From Methanoregula sp. (GTDB lineage Archaea > Halobacteriota > Methanomicrobia > Methanomicrobiales > Methanospirillaceae), in NCBI GenBank assembly GCA_028679185.1, contig JAJRBZ010000071.1, positions 1 to 35,991 on the forward strand: a stretch of 35,991 nt of DNA, in the 5' to 3' direction. Below, piece by piece: positions 5,380-13,172 of this stretch. The notes under the pieces are model-generated. The model was not told the origin of the DNA. It did not search any database and saw only the letters and a list, made by a program, of their open reading frames with translations. Within the stretch, counting starts at the first letter, position 1. Each line of letters opens with the position of its first letter. Made by a program: the position numbers and the translations under genes.

Positions 5380-6690
5380 ATGTCTTATCTCTTTGAGATC
5401 GTCATCATTCTCATTCTGATTGTTATCAATGGCATCTTTGCCATGGCAGAATTCGCCATCGTTTCGGTCAAAAAAACCCGTCTTCAGCAGCGGGCAGATC
5501 AAGGTGACAAACGGGCGGCAGCAGCACTTGAAATCGTGAATGAACCCACACAATTCCTTTCGACAGTACAGATCGGGATAACTCTTGTGGGTATTTTTGC
5601 CGGTGCATTCGGAGGAGCCACGGTCGCAAGAGAACTCGCAGTTTATTTCAAAGATTTCCCTGCAATTGCGCCATATAGCGATCTCCTGAGCATCGTTATT
5701 GTGGTTCTGGTAATCACATATCTGACTCTGATCTTTGGAGAACTCGTTCCAAAACACCTTGCGCTTAATAATGCTGAAAACATTGCTTCCGCTGTTGCAA
5801 AACCGATGCGGCTCCTTTCTGTTCTAACAGCACCGCTGGTGATAATTCTCAGTCATTCAACCGAAGCCATGCTCCGGATCATTCAGTTCCGCAAAATCAA
5901 TGAGCCCCCGGTAACCGAAGAGGAGATCAAGATTATGCTTGCGGAAAGTACCGAAGCCGGTGTATTCGAGAAGGCTGAATTGAGCATGGTAGAAGGTGTG
6001 TTTGAACTTGGTGACCGCCATGTTGATTCCCTGATGACGCACCGCTCTGATATTATTGCCCTTGACTTGAACGATCCCACTGATGAGAACCTGCGGAAAA
6101 TGACTTCGAGCGGGCAGTCCAATTTTCCTGTGTATGATAGAAATCTGGACAATATTGTGGGTATGGTATCGGTAAAGGATGTTCTAATAACGATGGTTGA
6201 AGGCGGCACTCCCGATATCAAAGCCACTGTTAAAAAACCGCTTTTTGCCCCCCAAGCCCTTCCGGTCCTGAAACTCCTTGAATCATTCAAGGAAACCGGA
6301 GTGCATATTGCTCTTGTCACTGATGAATACGGGAGCATTCAGGGTGTTATTACCCTGCATGATATCCTCGAAGCGATTGTCGGCAATGTCCGTACTCTTG
6401 GTGAGCCGGCGGATAATCAAATTGTGGTACGGGAGGATGGCTCATGGTTGATTAACGGGAATACACCAGTTGACAATATCAAGAAAATCTTATCTGTGGA
6501 TTCCTTCCCTGGAGAAGATAAGGGACATTACCGGACCCTTGCCGGGCTGATCCTGTTTATACTGGAGCGGATACCAAAAACAGGTGATTATTTCGAAGTT
6601 GATGGTCTGCGTTACGAGGTCATGGATATGGATGGCAACCGGATCGACAAGGTGCTGATCATGCGAGTTCCCACAGAAACCCCTGCTTGA
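5380..6690 (+). CDS. CNNM/HlyC-CorC-family membrane protein with CBS pair
   Basis: A 436-residue membrane protein of the CorC/HlyC/CNNM family, linked in characterised members to Mg2+ or Na+/Mg2+ transport. The N-terminal CNNM (DUF21) domain covers about residues 1-190 with hydrophobic segments near 1-25, 60-85, 100-122 and 135-155; the family pattern NGIFAMAEFAIVSVKKTRL is visible. A CBS pair follows (about 205-325, including LMTHRSDIIALD and VTDEYGSIQGVITLHDILE). The CorC_HlyC C-terminal domain (about 345-430) contains DGSWLINGNTPVDN and RTLAGLIL. No SD is seen. A TTTTAAATT-like box about 28 nt upstream suggests a leaderless start. It is the first gene to the right of the putative element. 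Confidence 0.88.
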   Translation: MSYLFEIVIILILIVINGIFAMAEFAIVSVKKTRLQQRADQGDKRAAAALEIVNEPTQFLSTVQIGITLVGIFAGAFGGATVARELAVYFKDFPAIAPYSDLLSIVIVVLVITYLTLIFGELVPKHLALNNAENIASAVAKPMRLLSVLTAPLVIILSHSTEAMLRIIQFRKINEPPVTEEEIKIMLAESTEAGVFEKAELSMVEGVFELGDRHVDSLMTHRSDIIALDLNDPTDENLRKMTSSGQSNFPVYDRNLDNIVGMVSVKDVLITMVEGGTPDIKATVKKPLFAPQALPVLKLLESFKETGVHIALVTDEYGSIQGVITLHDILEAIVGNVRTLGEPADNQIVVREDGSWLINGNTPVDNIKKILSVDSFPGEDKGHYRTLAGLILFILERIPKTGDYFEVDGLRYEVMDMDGNRIDKVLIMRVPTETPA

Positions 6691-6769
6691 ACACTATTCC
6701 GCGAAATGGCCAGCTATAACATTATGGCAGTGGTATCTGTCAGTCACTGCAGGGTACGCAGGACTCAAT

Positions 6770-6811
6770 AAACAGCAACGAAAATGATGCGAAGCATGGT
6801 ATAAGAAGCGG
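6770..6811 (+). repeat. Interspersed repeat, copy 2
   Basis: The second copy of the 42-bp repeat (35/42 identical to 4772-4813). It ends directly before the TATA box of the downstream channel gene, so it may have contributed promoter or upstream sequence. The 12-mer GACTCAATAAAC just upstream (6762-6773) also occurs at 2953-2964. Confidence 0.55.
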
Positions 6812-6813
6812 GC

Positions 6814-6820
6814 TTTTATA
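6814..6820 (+). promoter_or_regulatory. TATA box for the channel gene
   Basis: TTTTATA is centred 26 nt upstream of the ATG at 6843, with no SD between them. This is the expected spacing for a leaderless transcript. Confidence 0.5.
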
Positions 6821-6842
6821 CCATCATGCAGAACAACACTGA

Positions 6843-7667
6843 ATGATGAAAACCACCAGTTTGCGGTTCCGTATATATTTCACAATTCTTGCAGCGGTCT
6901 TTCTCATCGGGGTAGTTGGTCTGATAGTCATTGAGAGTTACACCCTTCTCGATGCATTTTATTTTATTATCGTGACCATATCGACGGTAGGTTATGGGGA
7001 TCTGATCCCGCTCACTCCCCTCGGAAAGATACTTGTAATGATTATTATTCTTTCAGGTGTCGGCTGTTTTGTAGGGCTCGTAGCAAATGCAATTGAATAT
7101 ATGATTGATATCAGGGAACGCAGCCAGAGGATAGAAAAACTGAACATGATCATCGGGGTCTTTTATTCTGAAATGGGAACAAAACTGCTCAAAAAGTTCA
7201 GTGCAATAGACCCAGGCATTCATGAGATACACTCCGCTCTGGTTGTATCCAATAACTGGTCGGATGATGATTTTCTAAAAGCGCATATCGCGCTCAAAGA
7301 GCATTCCTACCGGCTTGACAGCAGTGCGCTCTCCTTGCAAGAACTGCATTCTTTCCTTTCACAGTATAAGGGATTCATGCTCGCCCTCCTGGAAAATCCC
7401 CAGATATTCGAGCATGACAGGTTTACCGATCTGCTCCATGCAGTTTTTCACCTGTCAGAAGAATTAATCGCACGCGAACAGCTTATCGGTCTCCCGCAAA
7501 CGGATTATGATCACCTTTCCGGTGATCTGACCCGCGTCTACAGCCAGCTCGTGATCGAATGGCTGGTATATATGCAGCACCTTAAGAAGAAATATCCCTA
7601 TCTCTTCTCACTGGCAATGAGAATAAACCCGTTTGATGTAAATGCATCCGCGATCGTGAGAACATGA
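6843..7667 (+). CDS. Two-TM potassium-channel-like protein
   Basis: A 274-residue protein with the minimal K+-channel pore module. TM1 covers about residues 9-31, the selectivity filter TVGYGD residues 48-53 (STVGYGDLIPLTPLG), and TM2 about residues 62-86. It would tetramerise in the cytoplasmic membrane. The C-terminal 185 residues are soluble and helical (for example QRIEKLNMIIGVFYSEMG and LHSFLSQYKGFMLALLEN). I see no RCK/TrkA-N nucleotide-binding motif (no GxGxxG), so gating may differ from MthK-type channels. Tandem ATG codons occur at 6843 and 6846; either could be used. It may pair functionally with the upstream CBS-domain ion-transport protein, but the repeat between them argues for separate transcription. 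Confidence 0.82.
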   Translation: MMKTTSLRFRIYFTILAAVFLIGVVGLIVIESYTLLDAFYFIIVTISTVGYGDLIPLTPLGKILVMIIILSGVGCFVGLVANAIEYMIDIRERSQRIEKLNMIIGVFYSEMGTKLLKKFSAIDPGIHEIHSALVVSNNWSDDDFLKAHIALKEHSYRLDSSALSLQELHSFLSQYKGFMLALLENPQIFEHDRFTDLLHAVFHLSEELIAREQLIGLPQTDYDHLSGDLTRVYSQLVIEWLVYMQHLKKKYPYLFSLAMRINPFDVNASAIVRT

Positions 7668-7771
7668 TGGGGGATGCAGTACTACAGATATAGTCCCGGC
7701 CCTGATAGGAGGATATGAATGTGAAAAAAAATTTTTGTGCTTAAATTTTCCCCGGTTTTCGTATTTGATCT
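7668..7771. other. Intergenic region with SD and nine-codon frame
   Basis: Downstream of the channel gene there is an AGGAGGAT motif followed by ATG at about 7717 and only nine codons before a stop. An A8T5 tract within it could terminate transcription. It may be the start of a gene destroyed by the neighbouring transposon remnant. No larger frame is credible. Confidence 0.3.
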
Positions 7772-7788
7772 CACTAAGCCTTTTAGTG
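7772..7788. repeat. Possible IS605-type right-end hairpin
   Basis: CACTAA and TTAGTG form a perfect 6-bp stem around GCCTT, about 52 nt downstream of the tnpB remnant's stop codon. IS200/IS605 elements end in subterminal hairpins at this side of tnpB, so the position fits. Stem length and loop alone do not prove it. Confidence 0.35.
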
Positions 7789-7840
7789 ATGAAAAACCCT
7801 CTCCAACTTAGCCAAGATATTTTCATACAAGGTCAAATCT

Positions 7841-8068
7841 TTACCAGCCGGGACAATACAATCCATTGACGTATTCATCATGAATATCTTCTGCATCTGT
7901 TTTTGATATACCGTAATATTCCACATCTCTTCCGGAACGCGAATCAACGTTTGCAGTTCTTCTCATTTTTACTGTGATATTGAATGCAACGTTCACATCA
8001 GCATATGCCATTTAGATACAGCTGAGACAATCGAATCTTTTGCAAGAATGATTTATCATGGATTTTAT
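7841..8068 (-). pseudogene. IS605/IS1341-type tnpB remnant (C-terminal end)
   Basis: The minus strand encodes the diagnostic end of a TnpB protein. It shows CKRFDCLSC (zinc-knuckle pair), a TAA stop in frame (8012-8014), then MAYADVNVAFNI, which matches the family's C-x-x-C...ADxNAAxNI closing motif including the third RuvC aspartate. A tail of about 40 residues follows, ending YCPGW at the TAA 7841-7843. The rest of the protein is missing, since the DUF2070 gene begins ending at 8091. Intact TnpB is an RNA-guided nuclease of transposons; this copy is truncated and carries a stop, so it is inactive. The reRNA/omega-RNA region overlaps this end in intact elements and may survive in part. Confidence 0.72.
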
Positions 8069-8090
8069 CTGCTATCTGCAAAGTCATTGA

Positions 8091-9845
8091 TCAGATAATA
8101 ATGATGTAAGCGACCAAAGACAGCAGGAATGCCAGGAGCAGCATCGCTAGGGAAAGTGGTGCAACAAAAACAAGCATGGCATTTACTGTGCTGGCAAGCT
8201 GGGAGATCCGGTTGGAGCCAAAGACGACAACACGTTCACAGTGTGCAGTGCTCCCCGCGACTTCTGAGGGTGTAAGATCGTCGATTGCAGCCTGGAGCGC
8301 CTGAATCACATATGATCCGAATTCAGATACCGGCACGTGCATACCCACAGGATTTTTACCGGTGATTGTATTCACGACATGCGAATCAGTAGTCATCACT
8401 TCAGCGTGATCAACGATCGTCAGGATTTGTCCCAGCATCTCTTCGCGCACGCCTTCTGCCATGTTGTTGCCATCGATGAGTATATAGGAAGTGCGTTGCC
8501 CGTCAACCTCGACAACAAGAACCTGGACTCCCAGATCTCCGAACCCCTGCTCCCTGCTGTAAGGGAGCGAAACGTGGGCAACTCCTGTCCTGAAAGAATC
8601 CAGCGGAGTAGTGCGGCACCTGTCCATTGCTTCCAGTGATGCATACTGGTACTCTGTTGCTGTCAGTGTTGCAAGGAGTACCGGTGATGAAAGGTCTGTC
8701 ATGCAGTTGTGCGCATCCACGACAGCAACATGGGGGAACCAGCGGTGACCCTCGGCCATGATAGTCATACCAATAGAAAAATCAACATCTTCTGTTCGCA
8801 GGGGTGAACGGCTGGTCACCAGAAGAACCGAATCACCGAACCGCTGGTAGAGTACCTGCACAGAACCATGAGTGAGTTGACCTGATCTCCCGGCAACGCT
8901 GGAATAGGAAATACCACGACGCGATTTTTGCATGGCATCAATTACCTTATTGATTTCTGTCTCTGAAACGAGATTGAAGTCATGCGTAGCGCACCCGTGC
9001 GCAACCAGCGTTTCATCCTCAAAGTTATCATGCAATACTTTGGGAAGGTTGCCCCCGCCAATCTCACCCATGGGACCGGGGTGCAGGTTGGGCACGGTAA
9101 AAATTATTGGATTTTTATCCCCCCTGTGGAAAAAAAAGCTTACCTGCGGGACAAATATCTCCTCACCAATCTCACGGAAGAAATTTTCCATTCCTTTTGA
9201 GGATCCATCAGTCATATGGGCGATAAATGCATTGATGAAAGCAAGACCGCGTATTTTAAATGCACGCCGGAGCGGGCGTTCTATCATCCAGATAAGAATG
9301 GCAAACCCGAGCCCGAAGACGAAATGAAGTACCAGGGCAAGGATACCGAATGATGGCGAAAAGAGAAGCATACCTGCAAGTATACCGGCACTGCTCTGGG
9401 TGAGCGCCGGGACAAGCATACGCGGAACCCGGTAATCGGCTATTGCTACCAGTACAAAAAGTCGAAGGCCAAAGACAAAGCCCAGCGAGATCGCATAGAA
9501 CAGGGGGATGAGCTTCACCGACGATGCAAGTGCAACAAATGTTATGATCACCCCAAAGACCGTACTGGAAAGGGCGAGGAGTGCTGACCGGTTCCAGGTC
9601 ATCGTTTTACCGTTATACTCGATTAAGGGTTTTGTGAGGATGAAAGCGACTAACGCAGGGATAGTAAATGCAAGAGTACCCGAAAATGGCAGAGCTGAAA
9701 ATGGCAGGATCACCCAGGCACGTACACCTGCGCCATCTATCAACAGGCCAAGGATAATGATAAGAAATAATGAACGTTTCCAGGAAGGCGCAGTGAATAT
9801 AAACCTCGTGAGTTGACCAAGTCTGACATCACTGTCCTGAGTCAT
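8091..9845 (-). CDS. DUF2070 family archaeal membrane protein
   Basis: A 584-residue protein of the archaea-specific DUF2070 family. About seven hydrophobic segments occupy the first 195 residues, including SLFLIIILGLLIDGAG and FGILALVLHFVFGLGFAIL. A large soluble domain (about 210-545) follows, rich in His/Asp motifs (VPNLHPGPMGEIGGG, HGCATHDFNLVSE, VVDAHNCMTD, TTDSHVVNT). The protein ends in one or two C-terminal helices. The conserved HPGPMG, HDFN, DAHN and DSH motifs look like a metal-dependent active site, but no activity is established that I know of. The start ATG at 9845 abuts the stop of Dph6 with no gap, so the two are translationally coupled. It is the last gene of the 12621-8091 run. 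Confidence 0.86.
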   Translation of the reverse strand: MTQDSDVRLGQLTRFIFTAPSWKRSLFLIIILGLLIDGAGVRAWVILPFSALPFSGTLAFTIPALVAFILTKPLIEYNGKTMTWNRSALLALSSTVFGVIITFVALASSVKLIPLFYAISLGFVFGLRLFVLVAIADYRVPRMLVPALTQSSAGILAGMLLFSPSFGILALVLHFVFGLGFAILIWMIERPLRRAFKIRGLAFINAFIAHMTDGSSKGMENFFREIGEEIFVPQVSFFFHRGDKNPIIFTVPNLHPGPMGEIGGGNLPKVLHDNFEDETLVAHGCATHDFNLVSETEINKVIDAMQKSRRGISYSSVAGRSGQLTHGSVQVLYQRFGDSVLLVTSRSPLRTEDVDFSIGMTIMAEGHRWFPHVAVVDAHNCMTDLSSPVLLATLTATEYQYASLEAMDRCRTTPLDSFRTGVAHVSLPYSREQGFGDLGVQVLVVEVDGQRTSYILIDGNNMAEGVREEMLGQILTIVDHAEVMTTDSHVVNTITGKNPVGMHVPVSEFGSYVIQALQAAIDDLTPSEVAGSTAHCERVVVFGSNRISQLASTVNAMLVFVAPLSLAMLLLAFLLSLVAYIIII

Positions 9846-10502
9846 TTAGGCAAAACCCCCAAGAACCAGCTCATGCCGGTCAGGAGACGACCGGATCTCG
9901 CTGGAAGTGTAGATGACAGGGCGGGAGTAAAACGGTGCGTAAAGTGTCAGGGTCTCGTACTCACCGCCCTCACCAGCAAGATTAATGCGGTGTATGCCAG
10001 CGACACGTTTAAGCCTCTGGATGAGTGCGTCATTGAAGTGTGCTCCTAAAAAATATTCGTCCAGTCCTTCAGCTGCAGTGACAATGATCATCGCATCCAT
10101 CCGCTGTGCTACTTCGGTAACCAGCATCTCCGTATCCATGTGCCAGAGCGGGGTATAGAGCGAAATTTTGAGTCTGTCTGTAATCGCCTTCACCCGTTGA
10201 GCCTGGTAAACCGATGCGACAGCACCCGCAATCACACCTTCCACATCCAGATTATTGAGTCCTGCCTCAAGATCAGCAAGCTCCTCTTCCTTACGACCGT
10301 GTGTTCTTATCTCCACATATTTCATACAGGCAACTTTTGCTATGACAGCCACAGCATCGAGATTTGTGGAATGGAACATAAAGGAGTACTGGTTATCCGG
10401 CCTGGCGGTGACCATATATTCCACATCTTTACCGCTGTCGATTGCCTTCTGGACGGAAAGGATAGAATCTTTCCCCCCGGAGGTGAGCGCTGCCCAACTC
10501 AT
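9846..10502 (-). CDS. dph6: Diphthine--ammonia ligase (Dph6-type ATP pyrophosphatase)
   Basis: A 218-residue enzyme of the adenine nucleotide alpha-hydrolase superfamily. It catalyses the last step of diphthamide synthesis on elongation factor aEF2, amidating diphthine with ammonia and ATP. The PP-loop SGGKDS lies at residues 8-13. The family blocks EGVIAGAVASVYQAQRV (mid-protein), LYTPLWHMDTEML and the C-terminal LAGEGGEYETLTLYAPFY are all present. Length matches archaeal Dph6 (about 220). The start ATG 10502 lies 2 nt after the stop of the PfkB kinase gene, and its stop touches the DUF2070 start, so it sits inside a co-transcribed run. Confidence in the family is high; the ligase role is from characterised homologues. 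Confidence 0.88.
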   Translation of the reverse strand: MSWAALTSGGKDSILSVQKAIDSGKDVEYMVTARPDNQYSFMFHSTNLDAVAVIAKVACMKYVEIRTHGRKEEELADLEAGLNNLDVEGVIAGAVASVYQAQRVKAITDRLKISLYTPLWHMDTEMLVTEVAQRMDAMIIVTAAEGLDEYFLGAHFNDALIQRLKRVAGIHRINLAGEGGEYETLTLYAPFYSRPVIYTSSEIRSSPDRHELVLGGFA

Positions 10503-10504
10503 GA

Positions 10505-11404
10505 TCAGTCGTTCCTGGCAGCTGGTGATTCGAGCGTGCCGAAGTACTGCTTGTATCGCACACGCATTGCGTTCCAGTCAGGGAGGTGCGTCTGGCACCC
10601 CACATGTTCGACGACAAAAGATGCTGTTACCGTACCGATCTTACAACAGGTTAGTGGTGGATATCCCCTGATATATGCTGAGAGGAACCCGGCACGGTAA
10701 GAATCCCCGGCCCCGGTAGGATCTGCAAGGATTACCGGGACAACCGGGATGAAGTGCTCGTTTCCCTGTGAATAGAGTGTACTCCCGTCACCACTCATGG
10801 TAAATACCGCGATACCTACCTGCTTTACGATAGCATCTTTTGTTACTCCCAGTGTTCTGCACATCTGCTGTATTTCGTGCTGGTTGGCAAAAAGAATGTC
10901 AGTATGGGAAAGGATTTTCCCGAGCTGTTCTTTGGTGTACCAGAATACATCCTGTCCGGGATCAAAAGAGGTGAATTCACTTCTCTCGGCAACCCGGCAA
11001 TTGAATTCCGGATCTGCAGTCGCCATGTGGACAAATGGGAGATATGGTGATTCTGAGGAGGCAAATACCTTGGATGCCCCCCATTCAAAGAACGTCATCT
11101 GGTCCCCGGCATCGTCAGTAAACATGAAAGCTGTGGGAGTATGCGAATCATGAACCACAAAGAACTGTTGATGGATCCCGATTCTGTTCATCCAGCTGTC
11201 GTAATCGCTGCCGGCAAAGTCCCCCCCGACACAGGAGATGAGTGTGACCTGCTCGCCTAACATGGCAATACCAGCAGCAATATTTGCCGCACCACCGCCA
11301 AAATAGATCTCCCGGTGAGATATATGCGTTGAGCAATTTTTTGCCGGCAGGTGAGGTACACGGGAGATATGGTCAATAGCTGTATGTCCGACAATTGAGA
11401 TCAT
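10505..11404 (-). CDS. PfkB/ribokinase-family sugar or nucleoside kinase
   Basis: A 299-residue cytoplasmic kinase of the PfkB family, which phosphorylates a hydroxymethyl group of a sugar or nucleoside with ATP. The N-terminal motif [15 protein letters not shown] lies around residues 36-50 and the C-terminal signature [17 protein letters not shown] around 229-245, with the GAGD anion hole and catalytic Asp. ILFANQHEI corresponds to the family's N-x-x-E ATP-site motif. It resembles archaeal nucleoside-kinase-like members, but the substrate is not determinable here. Its start overlaps the UPF0212 gene by 4 nt and Dph6 follows after 2 nt. Confidence 0.85.
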   Translation of the reverse strand: MISIVGHTAIDHISRVPHLPAKNCSTHISHREIYFGGGAANIAAGIAMLGEQVTLISCVGGDFAGSDYDSWMNRIGIHQQFFVVHDSHTPTAFMFTDDAGDQMTFFEWGASKVFASSESPYLPFVHMATADPEFNCRVAERSEFTSFDPGQDVFWYTKEQLGKILSHTDILFANQHEIQQMCRTLGVTKDAIVKQVGIAVFTMSGDGSTLYSQGNEHFIPVVPVILADPTGAGDSYRAGFLSAYIRGYPPLTCCKIGTVTASFVVEHVGCQTHLPDWNAMRVRYKQYFGTLESPAARND

Positions 11405-11739
11405 AGTGCCTGCACATCCAGAAGTTTCAGCGGCACATCGCGCAGGGCCTTTCCAATTACAGATTTTGCAATGCGTTCGGCGTGTTCGGGGGACTCAGCC
11501 CGGAAGACTTTCATCTCCAGGACGAGCCCGACAAGAGCCGTGTCAGCTACGACAATCGCGCTTGAAAGTGTTTCCTCACAGTAGGGGCATGTGAGAAAAC
11601 CCGCCTCGACTTCCACATATTTTGCGGCAGGGTTGAGTCTCTTTCCTGCTTCGCTGATCGCGATTCCAATCGCATCATCAAGTGATTTGACGTCGCGTAG
11701 GATCCACGCCGATTCCAGTGTCACTACATAATCAGGCAT
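11401..11739 (-). CDS. UPF0212 (DUF555) family protein
   Basis: A 112-residue soluble archaeal protein of the conserved UPF0212/DUF555 family, beginning [24 protein letters not shown] pair (C51, C54) in [20 protein letters not shown] suggests a metal or redox site. The C-terminus [20 protein letters not shown] is typical of the family. The function is unknown. It overlaps the kinase gene by 4 nt and follows the nitroreductase gene by 11 nt, so it is part of the same transcript. Confidence 0.85.
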   Translation of the reverse strand: MPDYVVTLESAWILRDVKSLDDAIGIAISEAGKRLNPAAKYVEVEAGFLTCPYCEETLSSAIVVADTALVGLVLEMKVFRAESPEHAERIAKSVIGKALRDVPLKLLDVQAL

Positions 11740-11750
11740 TTTCTCTTCCT

Positions 11751-12278
11751 TTACCAGATATCCTGGTGTACATGCTCTCCTGCATCCATCCTTGTGGTGA
11801 TTACGGTTGAGGGATATCCTCTCCCTACAACCAGGAGTGCAACTGGTCGTATATGCTGAGGCAGATCGAGAATTCCTCGCACTTCATCGTCATCAAAAGC
11901 TCCTGTCCAGCAGGAATGTAGATTTTTTGCATGTGCTGCAAGCATCATATAGGTACAAGCTATCGTTGCATCTTCCAAACCGTACAGGATTCCTCGCTCT
12001 CCATAACGGGACATCGATCGGACATAGTTTGCGCATACTACAAAGATAGTGCCTGCCAGTTCCACGTGGTCCTGGTCAAATGCCGCATGAGCAAGCGCAG
12101 CCCTGATTTCCGGATCCCTGACTACGATAACATCCCATGACTCAAGGTTGCCGGCACTCGGTGCAGTTCCTGCACAGTTCAGGATATACTCAATTTCGTC
12201 CCCGGTCAGTGAATCTCCGTTGTAAATGCGTACCGAAGATCGGCTTTTAAGAAACTCCAGAAAATCAGAAGATTCCAT
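11751..12278 (-). CDS. Nitroreductase-family flavoprotein
   Basis: A 175-residue FMN-dependent oxidoreductase of the nitroreductase superfamily. Near the N-terminus, [20 protein letters not shown] is the usual R-S-x-R FMN-phosphate motif, followed by [19 protein letters not shown] (active-site and FMN-contacting A-P-S-A-x-N). The C-terminal [20 protein letters not shown] is typical. I chose ATG 12278 (MESSDFLEF) over the upstream in-frame ATG 12326 because the 16 extra residues (RPPLHRKRGRY) have no family counterpart and lie inside the preceding gene. The physiological substrate is unknown. Confidence 0.85.
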   Translation of the reverse strand: MESSDFLEFLKSRSSVRIYNGDSLTGDEIEYILNCAGTAPSAGNLESWDVIVVRDPEIRAALAHAAFDQDHVELAGTIFVVCANYVRSMSRYGERGILYGLEDATIACTYMMLAAHAKNLHSCWTGAFDDDEVRGILDLPQHIRPVALLVVGRGYPSTVITTRMDAGEHVHQDIW

Positions 12279-12621
12279 GTTTTTCAAGTACCTGCCACGC
12301 TTCCTGTGCAGGGGTGGTCGATGCACTAATGGCAGTGGCGATCTTTTCAGATGCCTGTTCAGGCTGGTTGCTCTCCAAGAGTGAGATTGCTACATTGAGA
12401 GCATTAATTGCCTTATTGAATTCTGATTGCCCGGTACTCTTGGCAGCAAACTGGAGTTCGCTTCTCACCGACTCCATCAGCATAATGAGCATTCGTCGTC
12501 CTCCGGCACGCTCACTGTCAGAAAATCCCGTTAGTGCAAAGCATAGCTGGGAACATATGATAAGTTCAGACTTTGCCCGTTCGCCAAACTGATAACTCTT
12601 CACTGCTATTCCAAGATCCAT
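12265..12621 (-). CDS. Small helical protein of unknown function
   Basis: About 118 residues, nearly all predicted helix (MDLGIAVKSYQFGERAKSEL, FNKAINALNVAISLLESN). No cysteine pair, signal peptide or TM helix stands out, and I recognise no family. Two ATGs are possible. The one at 12621 is 23 nt from the centre of the TATA box at 12641-12647, while ATG 12630 is only 14 nt away, so 12621 is preferred as a leaderless start. The gene's 3' end overlaps the nitroreductase start by 14 nt, and it heads the six-gene run. Confidence 0.65.
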   Translation of the reverse strand: MDLGIAVKSYQFGERAKSELIICSQLCFALTGFSDSERAGGRRMLIMLMESVRSELQFAAKSTGQSEFNKAINALNVAISLLESNQPEQASEKIATAISASTTPAQEAWQVLEKHGIF

Positions 12622-12640
12622 ACTAACCATAGATGTTGCT

Positions 12641-12647
12641 TATAAAA
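12641..12647 (-). promoter_or_regulatory. TATA box for the 12621-8091 gene run
   Basis: On the minus strand TTTTATA lies about 23 nt upstream of the preferred ATG at 12621. No other credible promoter is visible before the downstream overlapping genes, so it probably drives the whole run. Confidence 0.45.
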
Positions 12648-12764
12648 GATAATTATTATTGGGAGAAAAAAATCCCTTTGTATCCTCACCAGAATCGAAA
12701 AAAACAGAAGGGTCGGGTGAACCCCTATTCTATTCCGGGCTCAGATTTTACCTGCTTTTAAAGG

Positions 12765-13091
12765 TTACCTTGAAGCCTTTGCTTTGGCGCCCAGTGCAGA
12801 TACCTTTGCCCTGCGCATGCGTCTGCGAATAAGCGGACTTGCTGTGGACTCGTTTAATCCGGATCCGCCGGAACGGTCGCCTCCGCGTCTCCCCCCGCGC
12901 TTGCCGCCTCGTCCACCACCCCGTCCTTGTGCAGCTTCATCCATTGCATTGACTTTCTTGATGTTCACGCCAGCTTTGAACCGCTGGTTCGGACCTGGTG
13001 ATTTGAGATTACCTTCACTTTTTGGAACGAGCCGTATTTGTCCTTTAACGCCTTTTACCTGTGCCCAGATTGTAGTGCCTGTTTTACCCAT
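12765..13091 (-). CDS. DUF5350-like protein with RGG-rich segment
   Basis: A 108-residue, very basic protein. It has a conserved-looking N-terminal part (MGKTGTTIWAQVKGVKGQIR, then LVPKSEG and PGPNQRFKAGVNIKK), an RGG-type low-complexity stretch at residues 57-77 (GRGGGRGGKRGGRRGGDRSG), and a basic C-terminus (LIRRRMRRAKVSALGAKAK). The N-terminus resembles the archaeal DUF5350 family as I remember it. RGG boxes in other proteins bind RNA, so an RNA- or ribosome-related role is plausible inference. It lies 81 nt downstream of gatE on the same strand. Confidence 0.68.
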   Translation of the reverse strand: MGKTGTTIWAQVKGVKGQIRLVPKSEGNLKSPGPNQRFKAGVNIKKVNAMDEAAQGRGGGRGGKRGGRRGGDRSGGSGLNESTASPLIRRRMRRAKVSALGAKAKASR

Positions 13092-13172
13092 AATTAAACT
13101 CCTTATCTAATTCTGCTGCCCCACTCATAAATGTTCGCGCCGGTAGTCAGAAAACTGGACCTGGATAAAAAA

